Shown: one piece after another, positions 18,324 through 25,774 of the stretch
Layout of the letters: each line of letters opens with the position of its first letter
Numbering within the stretch: position 1 is the first letter of the stretch
NCBI RefSeq assembly: GCF_000237325.1
Contig: NC_017542.1
Coordinates: 2,576,501 to 2,640,500 of the forward strand
DNA length: 64,000 nucleotides
Direction of reading: 5' to 3'
Origin: Paenibacillus polymyxa M1
GTDB taxonomy: Bacteria; Bacillota; Bacilli; Paenibacillales; Paenibacillaceae
Position numbers and translations under genes: made by a program
Notes under the pieces: generated by a model
Seen by the model: the letters and a program-made list of their open reading frames with translations, nothing else
Told to the model about the DNA's origin: nothing
Databases searched by the model: none

Positions 18324-19106
18324 ATGCTAAGAAAAGGATTATGTGCGGTTGTGCTGCTCAGTCTCCTAACCGTTCTGCTTCCAGCAATGCATACAAGCGC
18401 AGCACCGAACTCGAATCTTGTGTGGAGCGACGAATTTAATGGAACTTCGTTAAACCGGTCCAATTGGACCCCTGAAATCGGTACCGGAAGCGGCGGATGG
18501 GGAAACAATGAACTGCAGTACTATACCAACCGTGCGCAGAATTTGCAGGTTACTGGAGGCAATCTGGTGATTACGGCACAAAAAGAAGCTTACGGCGGAA
18601 TGAATTACACCTCTGCCCGGATCAAAACTCAAGACTTGAAAAAATTCACTTATGGGAAAGTGGAAGCGCGCATCAAGTTACCATCCGGTCAAGGGATATG
18701 GCCGGCTTTCTGGATGTTAGGCAGCAACATCAGCTCGGTAGGTTGGCCGAAATGCGGAGAAATCGACATTATGGAACGTGTAAACAACAATCCTTCTGTG
18801 AACGGTACTGTGCATTGGGATGCGGGAGGACACGCTGACTTCGGGCGGGTATCGGGCAATCTGGATTTTTCCCAATACCATGTGTACAGCATCGAGTGGG
18901 ACTCCAAGTATATCCGCTGGTTTGTCGACGGGCAGCAGTTCAATGAATTTTATATAGAGAACGGAACCGGGAACACCGAAGAATTTCAGCAGCCGTTCTT
19001 TATTCTCCTGAACCTAGCGGTCGGCGGAAACTGGCCTGGTGCTCCCAATAACTCGACGCAGTTCCCGTCCCAAATGCTAGTCGATTACGTGCGTGTCTAT
19101 CAATAA
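18324..19106 (+). CDS. secreted GH16 endo-beta-glucanase (laminarinase type)
   Basis: 260 residues from ATG 18324, with GAGGAGGG 5-6 nt upstream. A Sec signal peptide (about 1-27, cleavage after TSA-A or thereabouts) precedes one GH16 domain. The catalytic motif GEIDIMERV gives nucleophile E146, assisting D148 and acid/base E151; the MERV variant with the extra methionine is typical of endo-beta-1,3-glucanases rather than Bacillus lichenases. WSDEFNGT, ELQYYT and QGIWPAFWML are further family landmarks. It would cut beta-1,3 or mixed-linked glucans outside the cell. No carbohydrate-binding module. The shared terminator at 19146-19175 follows. Confidence 0.9.
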   Translation: MLRKGLCAVVLLSLLTVLLPAMHTSAAPNSNLVWSDEFNGTSLNRSNWTPEIGTGSGGWGNNELQYYTNRAQNLQVTGGNLVITAQKEAYGGMNYTSARIKTQDLKKFTYGKVEARIKLPSGQGIWPAFWMLGSNISSVGWPKCGEIDIMERVNNNPSVNGTVHWDAGGHADFGRVSGNLDFSQYHVYSIEWDSKYIRWFVDGQQFNEFYIENGTGNTEEFQQPFFILLNLAVGGNWPGAPNNSTQFPSQMLVDYVRVYQ

Positions 19107-19145
19107 AGTGTGGGTATTAGATACAATTCATATGAAAGATTATAA

Positions 19146-19175
19146 AAGCAACCCCGGTCATTTACGGGGTTGCTT
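19146..19175. terminator. bidirectional intrinsic terminator
   Basis: 11-bp perfect stem (19146-19156 with 19165-19175) around an 8-nt loop, lying between the convergent GH16 gene and the MBL remnant and overlapping the end of the latter. Confidence 0.75.
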
Positions 19176-19737
19176 CAATTCGCTATAAATTAACTCGCCA
19201 CTAAGTCCTAATATCTGATCATGTATATCTACATTACTTAATCCCCCGTGATAACAAACCACCGATGCAATGTCGAGATCTAAGTACTTTTTCAATGAGA
19301 GACAAGCTGCATTCATATCCGGTGTGGTCGGAGCATGAATTCCTCTGAGAATCCCGTTTTCACTGTACATCGAATCCCCCGCAATGAGAATCTTACTTTG
19401 CTTTAAATAAAGGCTGATATGCCCAGGGGTATGCCCAGGCGTATGGATGACGCGAATCCTGCCGCAAAACGGCAGTTCCTGACCATCTATTAAGGTATCA
19501 TCCACTTTGCCCTTCGGGGGATTCTCAAGGTGATTATCCTTTAAAAGAGGGATCTCCCCCTGAATATATGGCTTATCCAGCTCATGTGCATATACTTTAA
19601 TATTGTTGCCACACTCCTGCAAAATCTCAGGAAGACAACCTATATGATCCACATCCTGATGTGTCAAAATCACAGCTTTTAGTTTGTCGAACGACACGTC
19701 TTAGCTGAAGCATTTCTACTCCCTGTGAAATTTCCAT
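19158..19737 (-). pseudogene. metallo-beta-lactamase-fold hydrolase with internal deletion
   Basis: A normal start (ATG 19737 after GGAGG) encodes MEISQGVEMLQL, after which the frame is lost. From about 19700 another frame continues FDKLKAVILTHQDVDHIG, HTPGHTPGHISLY, AGDSMY and VCYHGG, the zinc-ligand motifs of the MBL fold. In relatives about 35 residues, including the GTYPVL/IDTG strand, lie between these pieces, so a deletion of roughly 100 bp joined them out of frame. The catalytic part could only be made from an internal TTG/GTG. Function of relatives: thioesterase- or glyoxalase-II-like hydrolase. Confidence 0.7.
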
Positions 19738-19783
19738 AATATCGGGCCTCCGTAAAACGAAATTACCACCCATGAAAATAGGT

Positions 19784-19990
19784 TCAAGGGGCGAATCCAA
19801 CTCTGTGGCGTTGCCGTTCCTTAATGTCAATGGATACGGTGCGAATAGATGTAATAGGAATAACAAATGTCTGATATTGCGTAAGGTATTTTACGAACTT
19901 GTCGTCAATCTGATCCAATATTCCGTCGCATACATTTGTCCCATCTATAAAATGAATAGTTACTTCCTTACCTTGTAAGCTTGCTAACAT
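19784..19990 (-). CDS. small hypothetical protein, possible Sm-like barrel
   Basis: 68 residues beginning MLASLQGKEVTIHFIDGTNV, rich in beta strands (GKEVTIHFIDG, KFVKYLTQYQTFVIPITSI, IRTVSIDI). The pattern of five strands with DG and I-P-I-x-x-I turns resembles small Sm/LSm-type barrels, but this is pattern-based. GAGGTGAT precedes the ATG. It follows clpP on the same strand by 61 bp and precedes the MBL remnant, so the three may share a transcript. Confidence 0.6.
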   Translation of the reverse strand: MLASLQGKEVTIHFIDGTNVCDGILDQIDDKFVKYLTQYQTFVIPITSIRTVSIDIKERQRHRVGFAP

Positions 19991-20051
19991 GATATCACCT
20001 CGTTTGTTTTCTTGAAGTTTCTTGCCGGATCATTGAAATCTTGAACATACT

Positions 20052-20636
20052 CTACAAAGAAGTTATCACTTGATCAATAACACCATATTCGAGTGCCTCC
20101 TGTGCGGACATGTAAAAATCCCGGTCCATATCTTTTTCGACTTTTTCAAAAGATTGCCCGGTCCGTTCAGCTGTGATACGGGTTGCCTTTTCACGAGTCC
20201 ATAAAATTCGTTTTGCGCTGATCGCAATATCGCTGGCCTGGCCTTGTGCGCCGCCGTGCGGCTGATGGATCATAATTTCACTGTTCGGCAGTGCAGAACG
20301 TTTTCCTTTGGCACCAGCCAGCAAGAGGATGGCGCCAAACGAAGCAGCAAATCCCGTACATATCGTATGCACCTCGGGTTTGATGTACTGCATCGTATCA
20401 TAAATGGCAAATCCTGCGGAAGTAGAACCACCTGGGCTGTTGATATACATGTAAATATCTTTTTCCGGATCTTCTGCCGCCAGGAACAACAATTGAGCAA
20501 TAATACTGTTAGCCAATTGATCGTCGATGGTTGCCCCTACAAATACAATACGATCCTTTAACAATCTGGAATAGATATCGTACGATCTTTCACCTTGAGC
20601 AGTTTGCTCCACCACATAAGGAACATAAACACTCAT
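20052..20636 (-). CDS. clpP: ATP-dependent Clp protease proteolytic subunit (ClpP paralogue)
   Basis: 194 residues, the normal length of ClpP. The catalytic triad is complete: S99 in [10 protein letters not shown]124 in MIHQPHGG and D173 in DRDF. The oligomer-interface and substrate motifs INSPGGS and GQASDIAI are present. The segment around the serine ([18 protein letters not shown]) departs from the very conserved housekeeping form (C-I-G-M-A-A-S-M-G), so this is more likely a second ClpP than the main one. GGGGGTATG lies upstream. Located beside an ECF sigma factor rather than beside clpX. Unfoldase partner not visible here. Confidence 0.85.
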   Translation of the reverse strand: MSVYVPYVVEQTAQGERSYDIYSRLLKDRIVFVGATIDDQLANSIIAQLLFLAAEDPEKDIYMYINSPGGSTSAGFAIYDTMQYIKPEVHTICTGFAASFGAILLLAGAKGKRSALPNSEIMIHQPHGGAQGQASDIAISAKRILWTREKATRITAERTGQSFEKVEKDMDRDFYMSAQEALEYGVIDQVITSL

Positions 20637-20660
20637 TTTTCATACCCCCATTTTCTTGGT

Positions 20661-20830
20661 TCAGTTGATTTCTTCTTGTAAACGAACCCAGACCGTAAAA
20701 AGATACGGAGTTTTAATGGGAAAAATGATTTGCGTATATGGTGTAACTTCTATAACCCCTTGTTCGTTTACAATGAAGGTAGCAAATGGCTTTGCTTTAG
20801 CAGAGGGCAGAATATGACCGTAGAGGAGAA
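20661..20830 (-). CDS. possible small hypothetical protein upstream of clpP
   Basis: A minus-strand frame ending 24 bp before clpP reads HILPSAKAKPFATFIVNEQG and on through VIEVTPYTQIIFPIKTPYLF. It looks protein-like, but its only ATG lies further upstream inside the oppositely oriented sigma-factor gene and lacks a ribosome site. It may be the 3' remnant of a conserved gene or a chance frame. Start position uncertain. Confidence 0.3.
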
Positions 20831-20835
20831 GGCCT

Positions 20836-21561
20836 ATGAACATAGAAGATTCTGTACAGATGACAGACAATACACTAGACATCCAGAACTTTGATGAATT
20901 ACAGGCGGTCCTGAAAAGTTACTGTCTGTCGCTTACGAAATCAAATTGGGATGCGGAAGAATTGGCGCAGGACACTTGGGTAAAAGCATTAGGAAAGTTA
21001 AATAAATTCGAGCATACAAATCCCAAGGCACTGTTGATGCGGATTGCTAAAAACACCTGGATTGATGATATACGGAGAAAAGCAGTCTACACTCGAATAT
21101 TGAATAGGGAACAAGCGAAAGTAACTGTACCGGATCATGGATCTTTTGAAATCGAGATCGCGTTGCAGTCCTTAATGAATCATTTATCTGCGCTTCAGAG
21201 AACTGTTTTTTTGCTGCGAGATGTGTTTGGATATTCGATTCGTGAGACATCCGACATGCTTGAAACAACGGAGGGAGCGGTAAAAGTTGCACTTCATCGG
21301 GCACGAAAATCGCTAGGAGCAGTTCAGGAGGAACTCTTAAAAGGCGAATTATCCTTACCAGAAAGTGAAAAATCGAAAACTTTTCTAAGGGCATTAACGG
21401 CTGCATATCAGATGGGAGATATTGCAACTTTGGTTATGCTTTCCTACCAGGATGTAATAGAACCAGAAGTTATGATCAGTATCGTCAATAATAAGTTGCT
21501 CTGGAGTCACGTCTCAGCAAAACAAGCGAATTTCGATACTATAAGTATGATGGCAGCGTAG
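20836..21561 (+). CDS. ECF-type RNA polymerase sigma factor with C-terminal extension
   Basis: 241 residues from ATG 20836 after GAGGAGAAGG. Region 2 is recognised by NWDAEELAQDTWVKALGKL and IAKNTWIDDIRRK (about 33-80), and region 4 by LSALQRTVFLLRDVFGYSIR, ETSDMLETTEGAVKVALHRARK (about 110-160). An extra ~80 C-terminal residues (LRALTAAYQMGDIATLVML) resemble the SnoaL-like tails of SigJ-type or ECF41-like factors, but shorter. No anti-sigma factor gene is adjacent, consistent with self-regulation by the tail. Divergent from the ClpP paralogue. Confidence 0.8.
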   Translation: MNIEDSVQMTDNTLDIQNFDELQAVLKSYCLSLTKSNWDAEELAQDTWVKALGKLNKFEHTNPKALLMRIAKNTWIDDIRRKAVYTRILNREQAKVTVPDHGSFEIEIALQSLMNHLSALQRTVFLLRDVFGYSIRETSDMLETTEGAVKVALHRARKSLGAVQEELLKGELSLPESEKSKTFLRALTAAYQMGDIATLVMLSYQDVIEPEVMISIVNNKLLWSHVSAKQANFDTISMMAA

Positions 21562-21654
21562 TTTTTCTTACCATCGTAGTATCATAAGATAGAATCACAA
21601 AGAATATTTTGATAAGGAAGACAACAACAAGCTGTTTTAAGCGAGGATAAAGTA

Positions 21655-22365
21655 ATGATAAAGCAAAAATTGAAAATCGAGGGCATCCCGGCAATTTTGT
21701 GGGGTGGTGAATCAGATAAGGTATTTATAGCTATCCACGGTAATATGTCAAACAAGGCAGATGATGTGATCGTTATATTTGCAGAAGAAGCAACGGCACA
21801 AGGGTATCAAGTCATTAGTTTTGATTTGCCTATACATGGTGACCGCAAAGAAGAAACCTACGTCTGTAAAGTTCAAAATTGTGTTCATGATCTTGACATC
21901 ATCATGCGTTACACACAAAAGCAATGGCATGAAATTAGTATTTTCGCTTGTAGCATGGGTGCGTATTTTAGTTTACTTGCTTATCATCATCTCCCACTAA
22001 AACAATGTCTGTTTCTTTCTCCAGTGCTAGATATGGAGAGAATAATCAAAAATATGATGACATGGTTCAGTGTAAGTGAGGATAGATTAAAAGTTGAAAA
22101 AGAAATATCTACACCCATTGGGCAAACACTTTATTGGGATTATTACTGCTATGTTAAATCGCATTCAATTGATACATGGAATAAGCCAACTGCCATACTT
22201 TATGGCTCTGAAGATGACTTGTGTGAATATGACGTCATATCTACGTTTGCAAGCCGATTTCATTGCCAGCTAAAAGTGATGGAACGTGGAAAACATTATT
22301 TTCACACCAAAGAGCAACTACAGTTTTATAGACAGTGGTTGAAAGAACATGTAACCGCAAAATAA
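21655..22365 (+). CDS. alpha/beta hydrolase (small serine hydrolase)
   Basis: 236 residues. Features of the fold: AIHGNMSNKADD oxyanion strand, FDLPIHGDRKEE, the nucleophile elbow FACSMGAYF (Ser in C-S-M-G), acid in YGSEDDLCEY and terminal His in ERGKHYFHT. It resembles the YqiA/BioH-like small hydrolases without a lid. Substrate unknown. The ribosome site is weak (GCGAGGATAAAGTA). A modest hairpin at 22372-22402 follows. Confidence 0.75.
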   Translation: MIKQKLKIEGIPAILWGGESDKVFIAIHGNMSNKADDVIVIFAEEATAQGYQVISFDLPIHGDRKEETYVCKVQNCVHDLDIIMRYTQKQWHEISIFACSMGAYFSLLAYHHLPLKQCLFLSPVLDMERIIKNMMTWFSVSEDRLKVEKEISTPIGQTLYWDYYCYVKSHSIDTWNKPTAILYGSEDDLCEYDVISTFASRFHCQLKVMERGKHYFHTKEQLQFYRQWLKEHVTAK

Positions 22366-22371
22366 GCATAT

Positions 22372-22402
22372 GGGAAGCAAGGAGTTGATCTCACTGCTTC
22401 CC
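22372..22402 (+). terminator. weak terminator-like hairpin
   Basis: GGGAAGCA (22372-22379) pairs with TGCTTCCC (22395-22402); only a short AT tail follows, so termination is uncertain. Confidence 0.4.
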
Positions 22403-22518
22403 ATTTAACGTATCTTCCAGCGCCGTATTTATCTTCAAAAGGTTACAAATAAGTAGCTGGTAAGTGAGTGTTTGAGATTGAAAAAAAGTTGAACCATGTG
22501 AAAGAGAATGATTTAGTA

Positions 22519-23058
22519 TTATTGATAACGATGCAAGAAGCCATCAACTAATTTGGCATTTGTCATCTGAATTACAGACTGATCTTCCAGTTCCTCGGCC
22601 ATATCATCATCTGTCATGGACACGAAAAAAATAATATCTTCTTTGGATTGACCGAATTGAGTAAAAAATACATCGTCGGTTTCTTTAACTACCTTGGCCA
22701 TAATTTTTATCATTTCATCTTTATAGTCCAACACATTGTCGGTTGCATACAGAAATTTGCTAATATGATTGAGGTGTGTTGTATCGCCATATTGATATTC
22801 GCTTAATCCCCATCTGTAATAAATTTCATCTTCCTTGCTGTTGCACAGGTCTTGGGCTTTCATGTTTGTGATATGTCTAACAAGTGATTCCTCCGTATTA
22901 ACAGCTAGAAATAAGGTGACAAAATCGCTGTCTGTGCCAAACGCGCAAGCGTAAACTTTTTCATCCTTCACTTCTTCCAGTATGCTTTTGAGATCTTCCA
23001 AAAATCCTGCTCTAAATCTTTCCTCAAATTCACTCAGAAAATTGCTCATCTGGTTCAT
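22519..23058 (-). CDS. DUF4303 family protein
   Basis: 179 residues, soluble and acidic. It shows the DUF4303 pattern: VYACAFGTDSDFVTLFLAVN near the N-terminus, YYRWGLSEYQY in the middle and VFFTQFGQSKEDIIFFVSMTDDD toward the end. This family is widespread in Firmicutes, often near polymorphic-toxin immunity genes, and its role is not established. AAAGGAG precedes the ATG closely. An alternative ATG four codons in (MSNFLSEF) has better spacing from the same site. Confidence 0.7.
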   Translation of the reverse strand: MNQMSNFLSEFEERFRAGFLEDLKSILEEVKDEKVYACAFGTDSDFVTLFLAVNTEESLVRHITNMKAQDLCNSKEDEIYYRWGLSEYQYGDTTHLNHISKFLYATDNVLDYKDEMIKIMAKVVKETDDVFFTQFGQSKEDIIFFVSMTDDDMAEELEDQSVIQMTNAKLVDGFLHRYQ

Positions 23059-23282
23059 ATACTCCTTTATGGGTTTTATACTTTACTATTATTAGCACGA
23101 CTCGTGTAGCCTACCACAATTATAGGAACTTGGATTGGTACGAAACAAATAAGCCTAGAACCTTTCCAGCAGTTGGTTTAGAAATTTTGGTGTAGCATTT
23201 TGGATTGAGCTATTGGTTGCTCAGCCAATAGCAAGATTTACAATGAAAAAAATATATGCAAGATAGGCGTTCGTCTTTATTC
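23059..23282. other. intergenic region with inverted repeat
   Basis: Holds the DUF4303 leader and an 8-bp inverted repeat GCTATTGG/CCAATAGC (23209-23232) just beyond the MetAP stop, without a T run on either strand. No gene seen. Confidence 0.4.
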
Positions 23283-24029
23283 TTACTGGGCCGTTAAAAT
23301 CAGTGGGCCGTCCTGCGTAACTGCAATCGTATGCTCATATTGCGCCGACAACTTGCCGTCGGCCGTTCTCGCCGTCCACTGATCGTCGTCGATCGTGATA
23401 CGGAACGTACCTTCGTTGATCATTGGTTCAATCGTAAACACCATGCCTTCCTTTAACCGAGTGCCTTTGCCAGCTACGCCGATATGCTCGTAGCTCGGCT
23501 CCTCGTGCAGGCTCCGCCCGATCCCGTGCGCGAGCAGATCGCGTACGACCGAAAAACCGTTTGCTTCCGCATGCTGTTGAATCGCCGACGTTATGTCGCC
23601 GAGCCGTCCTCCGGGGAGTGCTCGGGCGATCCCCAGATCCAAGCATTCCTTTGTCACCCTCATTAATTTTTGCGCCTCCGGCCGGATATTGCCCACCGCA
23701 TAGCACCAGCACGAATCGCCGAACCATCCGCCGTATTCCACAACGATGTCGAGCTTCAGCAAGTCGCCGTCCATAAGCACCTGGTTCGAAGGAATGCCGT
23801 GGGCCACCACATCGTTGACAGAAATGCAGGTTTCGGCGGGGAAACCGTTGTATCCTTTTGTAAACTGCTTGCCGCCCAGCTTGGTGATATGTCTGGCAAC
23901 AAAGTCATTGATTTCCCGGGTGGTGATCCCAGGCTCTATCAGTTTAACCACCTCGCGGTAGCAGTCCGCAACGATTTGGCTCGCCGGCTTCATCTCTTCG
24001 ATTTCCCTGGGTGATTTTAAAATGATCAT
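23283..24029 (-). CDS. map: methionine aminopeptidase, type I
   Basis: 248 residues. All five metal ligands of MetAP-I are visible: D94 and D105 (LDIVVEYGGWFGDS), H168 (AHGIGRSLHEEP), E201 (FTIEPMI) and E232 (QYEHTIAVT), with the catalytic H77. It removes the initiator methionine from nascent proteins. Housekeeping MetAP lies in the ribosomal spc operon; this isolated copy is a second enzyme. It is visibly more GC-rich than neighbouring genes and follows the TetR gene on the same strand by 26 bp, so the pair probably moved together. Confidence 0.9.
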   Translation of the reverse strand: MIILKSPREIEEMKPASQIVADCYREVVKLIEPGITTREINDFVARHITKLGGKQFTKGYNGFPAETCISVNDVVAHGIPSNQVLMDGDLLKLDIVVEYGGWFGDSCWCYAVGNIRPEAQKLMRVTKECLDLGIARALPGGRLGDITSAIQQHAEANGFSVVRDLLAHGIGRSLHEEPSYEHIGVAGKGTRLKEGMVFTIEPMINEGTFRITIDDDQWTARTADGKLSAQYEHTIAVTQDGPLILTAQ

Positions 24030-24055
24030 CTTTGTCTATTCGCTCCTTATTAATT

Positions 24056-24802
24056 CTATAATTTTAAAAACCGGACGATATCTCTGGCCTCCTCGTGCAG
24101 CTTTCCGCGGCGAAGCGAAAGCGAGGCGCAGCCGACCAAGGCGGCCAGTAGCATTTCCGTGCGCTGTAGCCGATACGGCGGCTCCGCCGCGTTTCCGCCG
24201 GAAGCGGCAGTCCCGTCCGCCGCACGATCGGTTTCCAGCAGCGCGGCAAGCGGCGTGAGCACTTCCCGGCGAAAGGCGGCCGAGAGCGGGGCCGAGCGCC
24301 CTTCAGGCAGCGAGGCAAAGCCCTCACCGGCCAACTTATGCAGCAGGTACAGGGCGTGGTCCTCCGCCCAAAGCTGCAGCAGCCGGACGCCAGCGGCGGC
24401 GACGGGGCCAAGCTCTGTGGCAGCGGCCGTTTCGCGGCTTCCGCTTTGGGAATCCGCGACAGCCGAGTTCCCGGTGTCCGCCGCCGCAGCCAAGCCGAAA
24501 TGCCCGCCTGCCGGCGTCTTCTCCGAAGCCGAAGCGGGCGGGGCTTTCGGTTGAGCCTCAAGCGGGGTCTCCAGCCATCCCCCGGCCCGCTCCAATGCGT
24601 CCCATAGCAGATCGTGGAGCAAATTGCCCTTATTGCTGTAATAATGGTATACCGTGCCATAGCCGAGTCCTGCCTGCACGGCGACATCGCGGATTTCCAG
24701 TAAAGGCCCTTTATTCAAAAACACATCGGCAGCGGCTTTCCGGATTTGCGCCAGACGCCGCAGCCGGATCTCTTCGTTTTGTTCCTTTGTTCGTGGAGAC
24801 AT
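24056..24802 (-). CDS. TetR family transcriptional regulator, GC-rich
   Basis: 248 residues. The N-terminal helix-turn-helix is canonical (AAADVFLNKGPLLEIRDVAV, QAGLGYGTVYHYYSNKGNLL). The ligand domain contains a long low-complexity insert of Ala, Gly, Ser and Thr at about 85-140 (ASASEKTPAGGHFGLAAAAD), then resumes with VRLLQLWAEDHALYLLHKL. Base composition is strikingly higher in G+C than in most of the window, producing many long spurious frames on other strands. Likely co-transcribed with, and perhaps controlling, the adjacent MetAP gene. Probably acquired from a GC-richer relative. Confidence 0.85.
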   Translation of the reverse strand: MSPRTKEQNEEIRLRRLAQIRKAAADVFLNKGPLLEIRDVAVQAGLGYGTVYHYYSNKGNLLHDLLWDALERAGGWLETPLEAQPKAPPASASEKTPAGGHFGLAAAADTGNSAVADSQSGSRETAAATELGPVAAAGVRLLQLWAEDHALYLLHKLAGEGFASLPEGRSAPLSAAFRREVLTPLAALLETDRAADGTAASGGNAAEPPYRLQRTEMLLAALVGCASLSLRRGKLHEEARDIVRFLKL

Positions 24803-24972
24803 CTTGTCCGTTCACCTCTTTTATTTTTGACCTACTATTATGTCAATATAAAACATTAGCTTGCGAATAACAAGAGTGAGCAAACAAACGTCCCGGCAAC
24901 ACCTCGTAAACGGATGAAGATCAGGTGAGTAGAGTTATGCTATACTTGCGAAGTAAAAGGGGGTGCCTACTG

Positions 24973-25089
24973 ATGGAGAATCTATTGGGATTGTCTGTGA
25001 CTTCTTACACTCATGCAAAGCCAATTATTAGGAAAGCGTTACTTTGTATGGGGCGAAACAATTTTTTAACGCTGAATAAGCTTTTTTAA
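24973..25089 (+). CDS. possible 38-residue small protein
   Basis: ATG 24973 with AAAAGGGGG 9-10 nt upstream encodes MENLLGLSVTSYTHAKPIIR and continues to TAA at 25087. No family recognised. The ribosome site and the next gene 55 bp later on the same strand give it modest credibility; a remnant is equally possible. Confidence 0.35.
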   Translation: MENLLGLSVTSYTHAKPIIRKALLCMGRNNFLTLNKLF

Positions 25090-25105
25090 TATTTTTGGCT
25101 TTGCA

Positions 25106-25135
25106 CCTTATTTTAAAAAGAATCAAAATAAGGAG
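25106..25135 (+). promoter_or_regulatory. hairpin sequestering the ribosome binding site
   Basis: CCTTATTTT (25106-25114) and AAAATAAGG (25125-25133) form a perfect 9-bp stem with a 10-nt loop. The 3' arm contains the AAGGAG of the following gene (25130-25135), so folding would hide the ribosome site. Effect on translation is inferred. Confidence 0.6.
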
Positions 25136-25144
25136 CGAGCAAAA

Positions 25145-25414
25145 TTGAGATATACGAATGCTACAAAAGTTTTACCTCAAAAACTAATTACGGAAATTCA
25201 AAAATATGTTCAAGGAGAGACTCTGTATATTCCTAAACCAAAAACGGAGTATATGAATTGGGGCAGTTTGAGTGGCGGGAGAAGGTTGCTTGAACAGCGA
25301 AATACCGAAATCAGAAATGCTTTTCAAAATCGCAGCAGTATCGAGCAATTAGCTAAGGAGTTTTTCCTTTCTACCGAAACCATTAAGAAAATTGTGTATT
25401 CACATAAAAAGTAG
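25145..25414 (+). CDS. CD3324-like small helix-turn-helix protein
   Basis: 89 residues from a TTG start, AAGGAG 9 nt upstream. Its N-terminus RYTNATKVLPQKLITEIQKY followed by VQGETLYIPK matches the CD3324/Mor-like family: strand-turn then basic helix region SIEQLAKEFFLSTETIKKIV that looks like a helix-turn-helix. Members are small presumed DNA-binding proteins of unknown target. The TTG start and sequestered ribosome site suggest low or regulated expression. A perfect 20-bp palindrome begins 12 bp after its stop. Confidence 0.7.
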   Translation: MRYTNATKVLPQKLITEIQKYVQGETLYIPKPKTEYMNWGSLSGGRRLLEQRNTEIRNAFQNRSSIEQLAKEFFLSTETIKKIVYSHKK

Positions 25415-25426
25415 GGGATACACTGG

Positions 25427-25446
25427 TGAATATCGATCGATATTCA
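25427..25446. repeat. perfect 20-bp palindrome
   Basis: The sequence 25427-25446 (half-site TGAATATCGA) reads identically on both strands. It lies 12 bp after the regulator gene with no T run, so it looks like an operator or other protein-binding site rather than a terminator. Confidence 0.6.
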
Positions 25447-25774
25447 ATTAAGTGAACATAAATAATACCTAATTTACAAAGTGGCGTGGTACTATACTCG
25501 CGTCAATGAATTTAATTTTGGCCTCATCCAGATTCCCAAATACTTTTTTGCATTTCAATTTCTATTTCAAAGGCTGTACTTCATTTTTACATTTATTATT
25601 TTTATGTCAAAAATGATTCTAACTCGTTGTTTTCATTTATAGAGCTTATTTTAATCTTTAAAATATGAATATAAACGACAGCAACAACGGATTTGGAACG
25701 GTGCCGATTCTGAATAAATGAAGGGAAACATGTGTTGATTCATTATCGTTGAAACAAGAAAGTGGGGAAGATTT
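25447..25774. other. intergenic region without visible gene
   Basis: About 330 bp of AT-rich sequence upstream of the esterase. No gene or clear hairpin was recognised. The ribosome site GTGGGGAAG at its end belongs to the esterase. Confidence 0.5.

Noticed and set aside
24064..24870. Several long open frames on both strands over the GC-rich TetR gene
   Set aside because: They are shadows of high GC content; only the TetR frame has a recognised domain and a sensible start.
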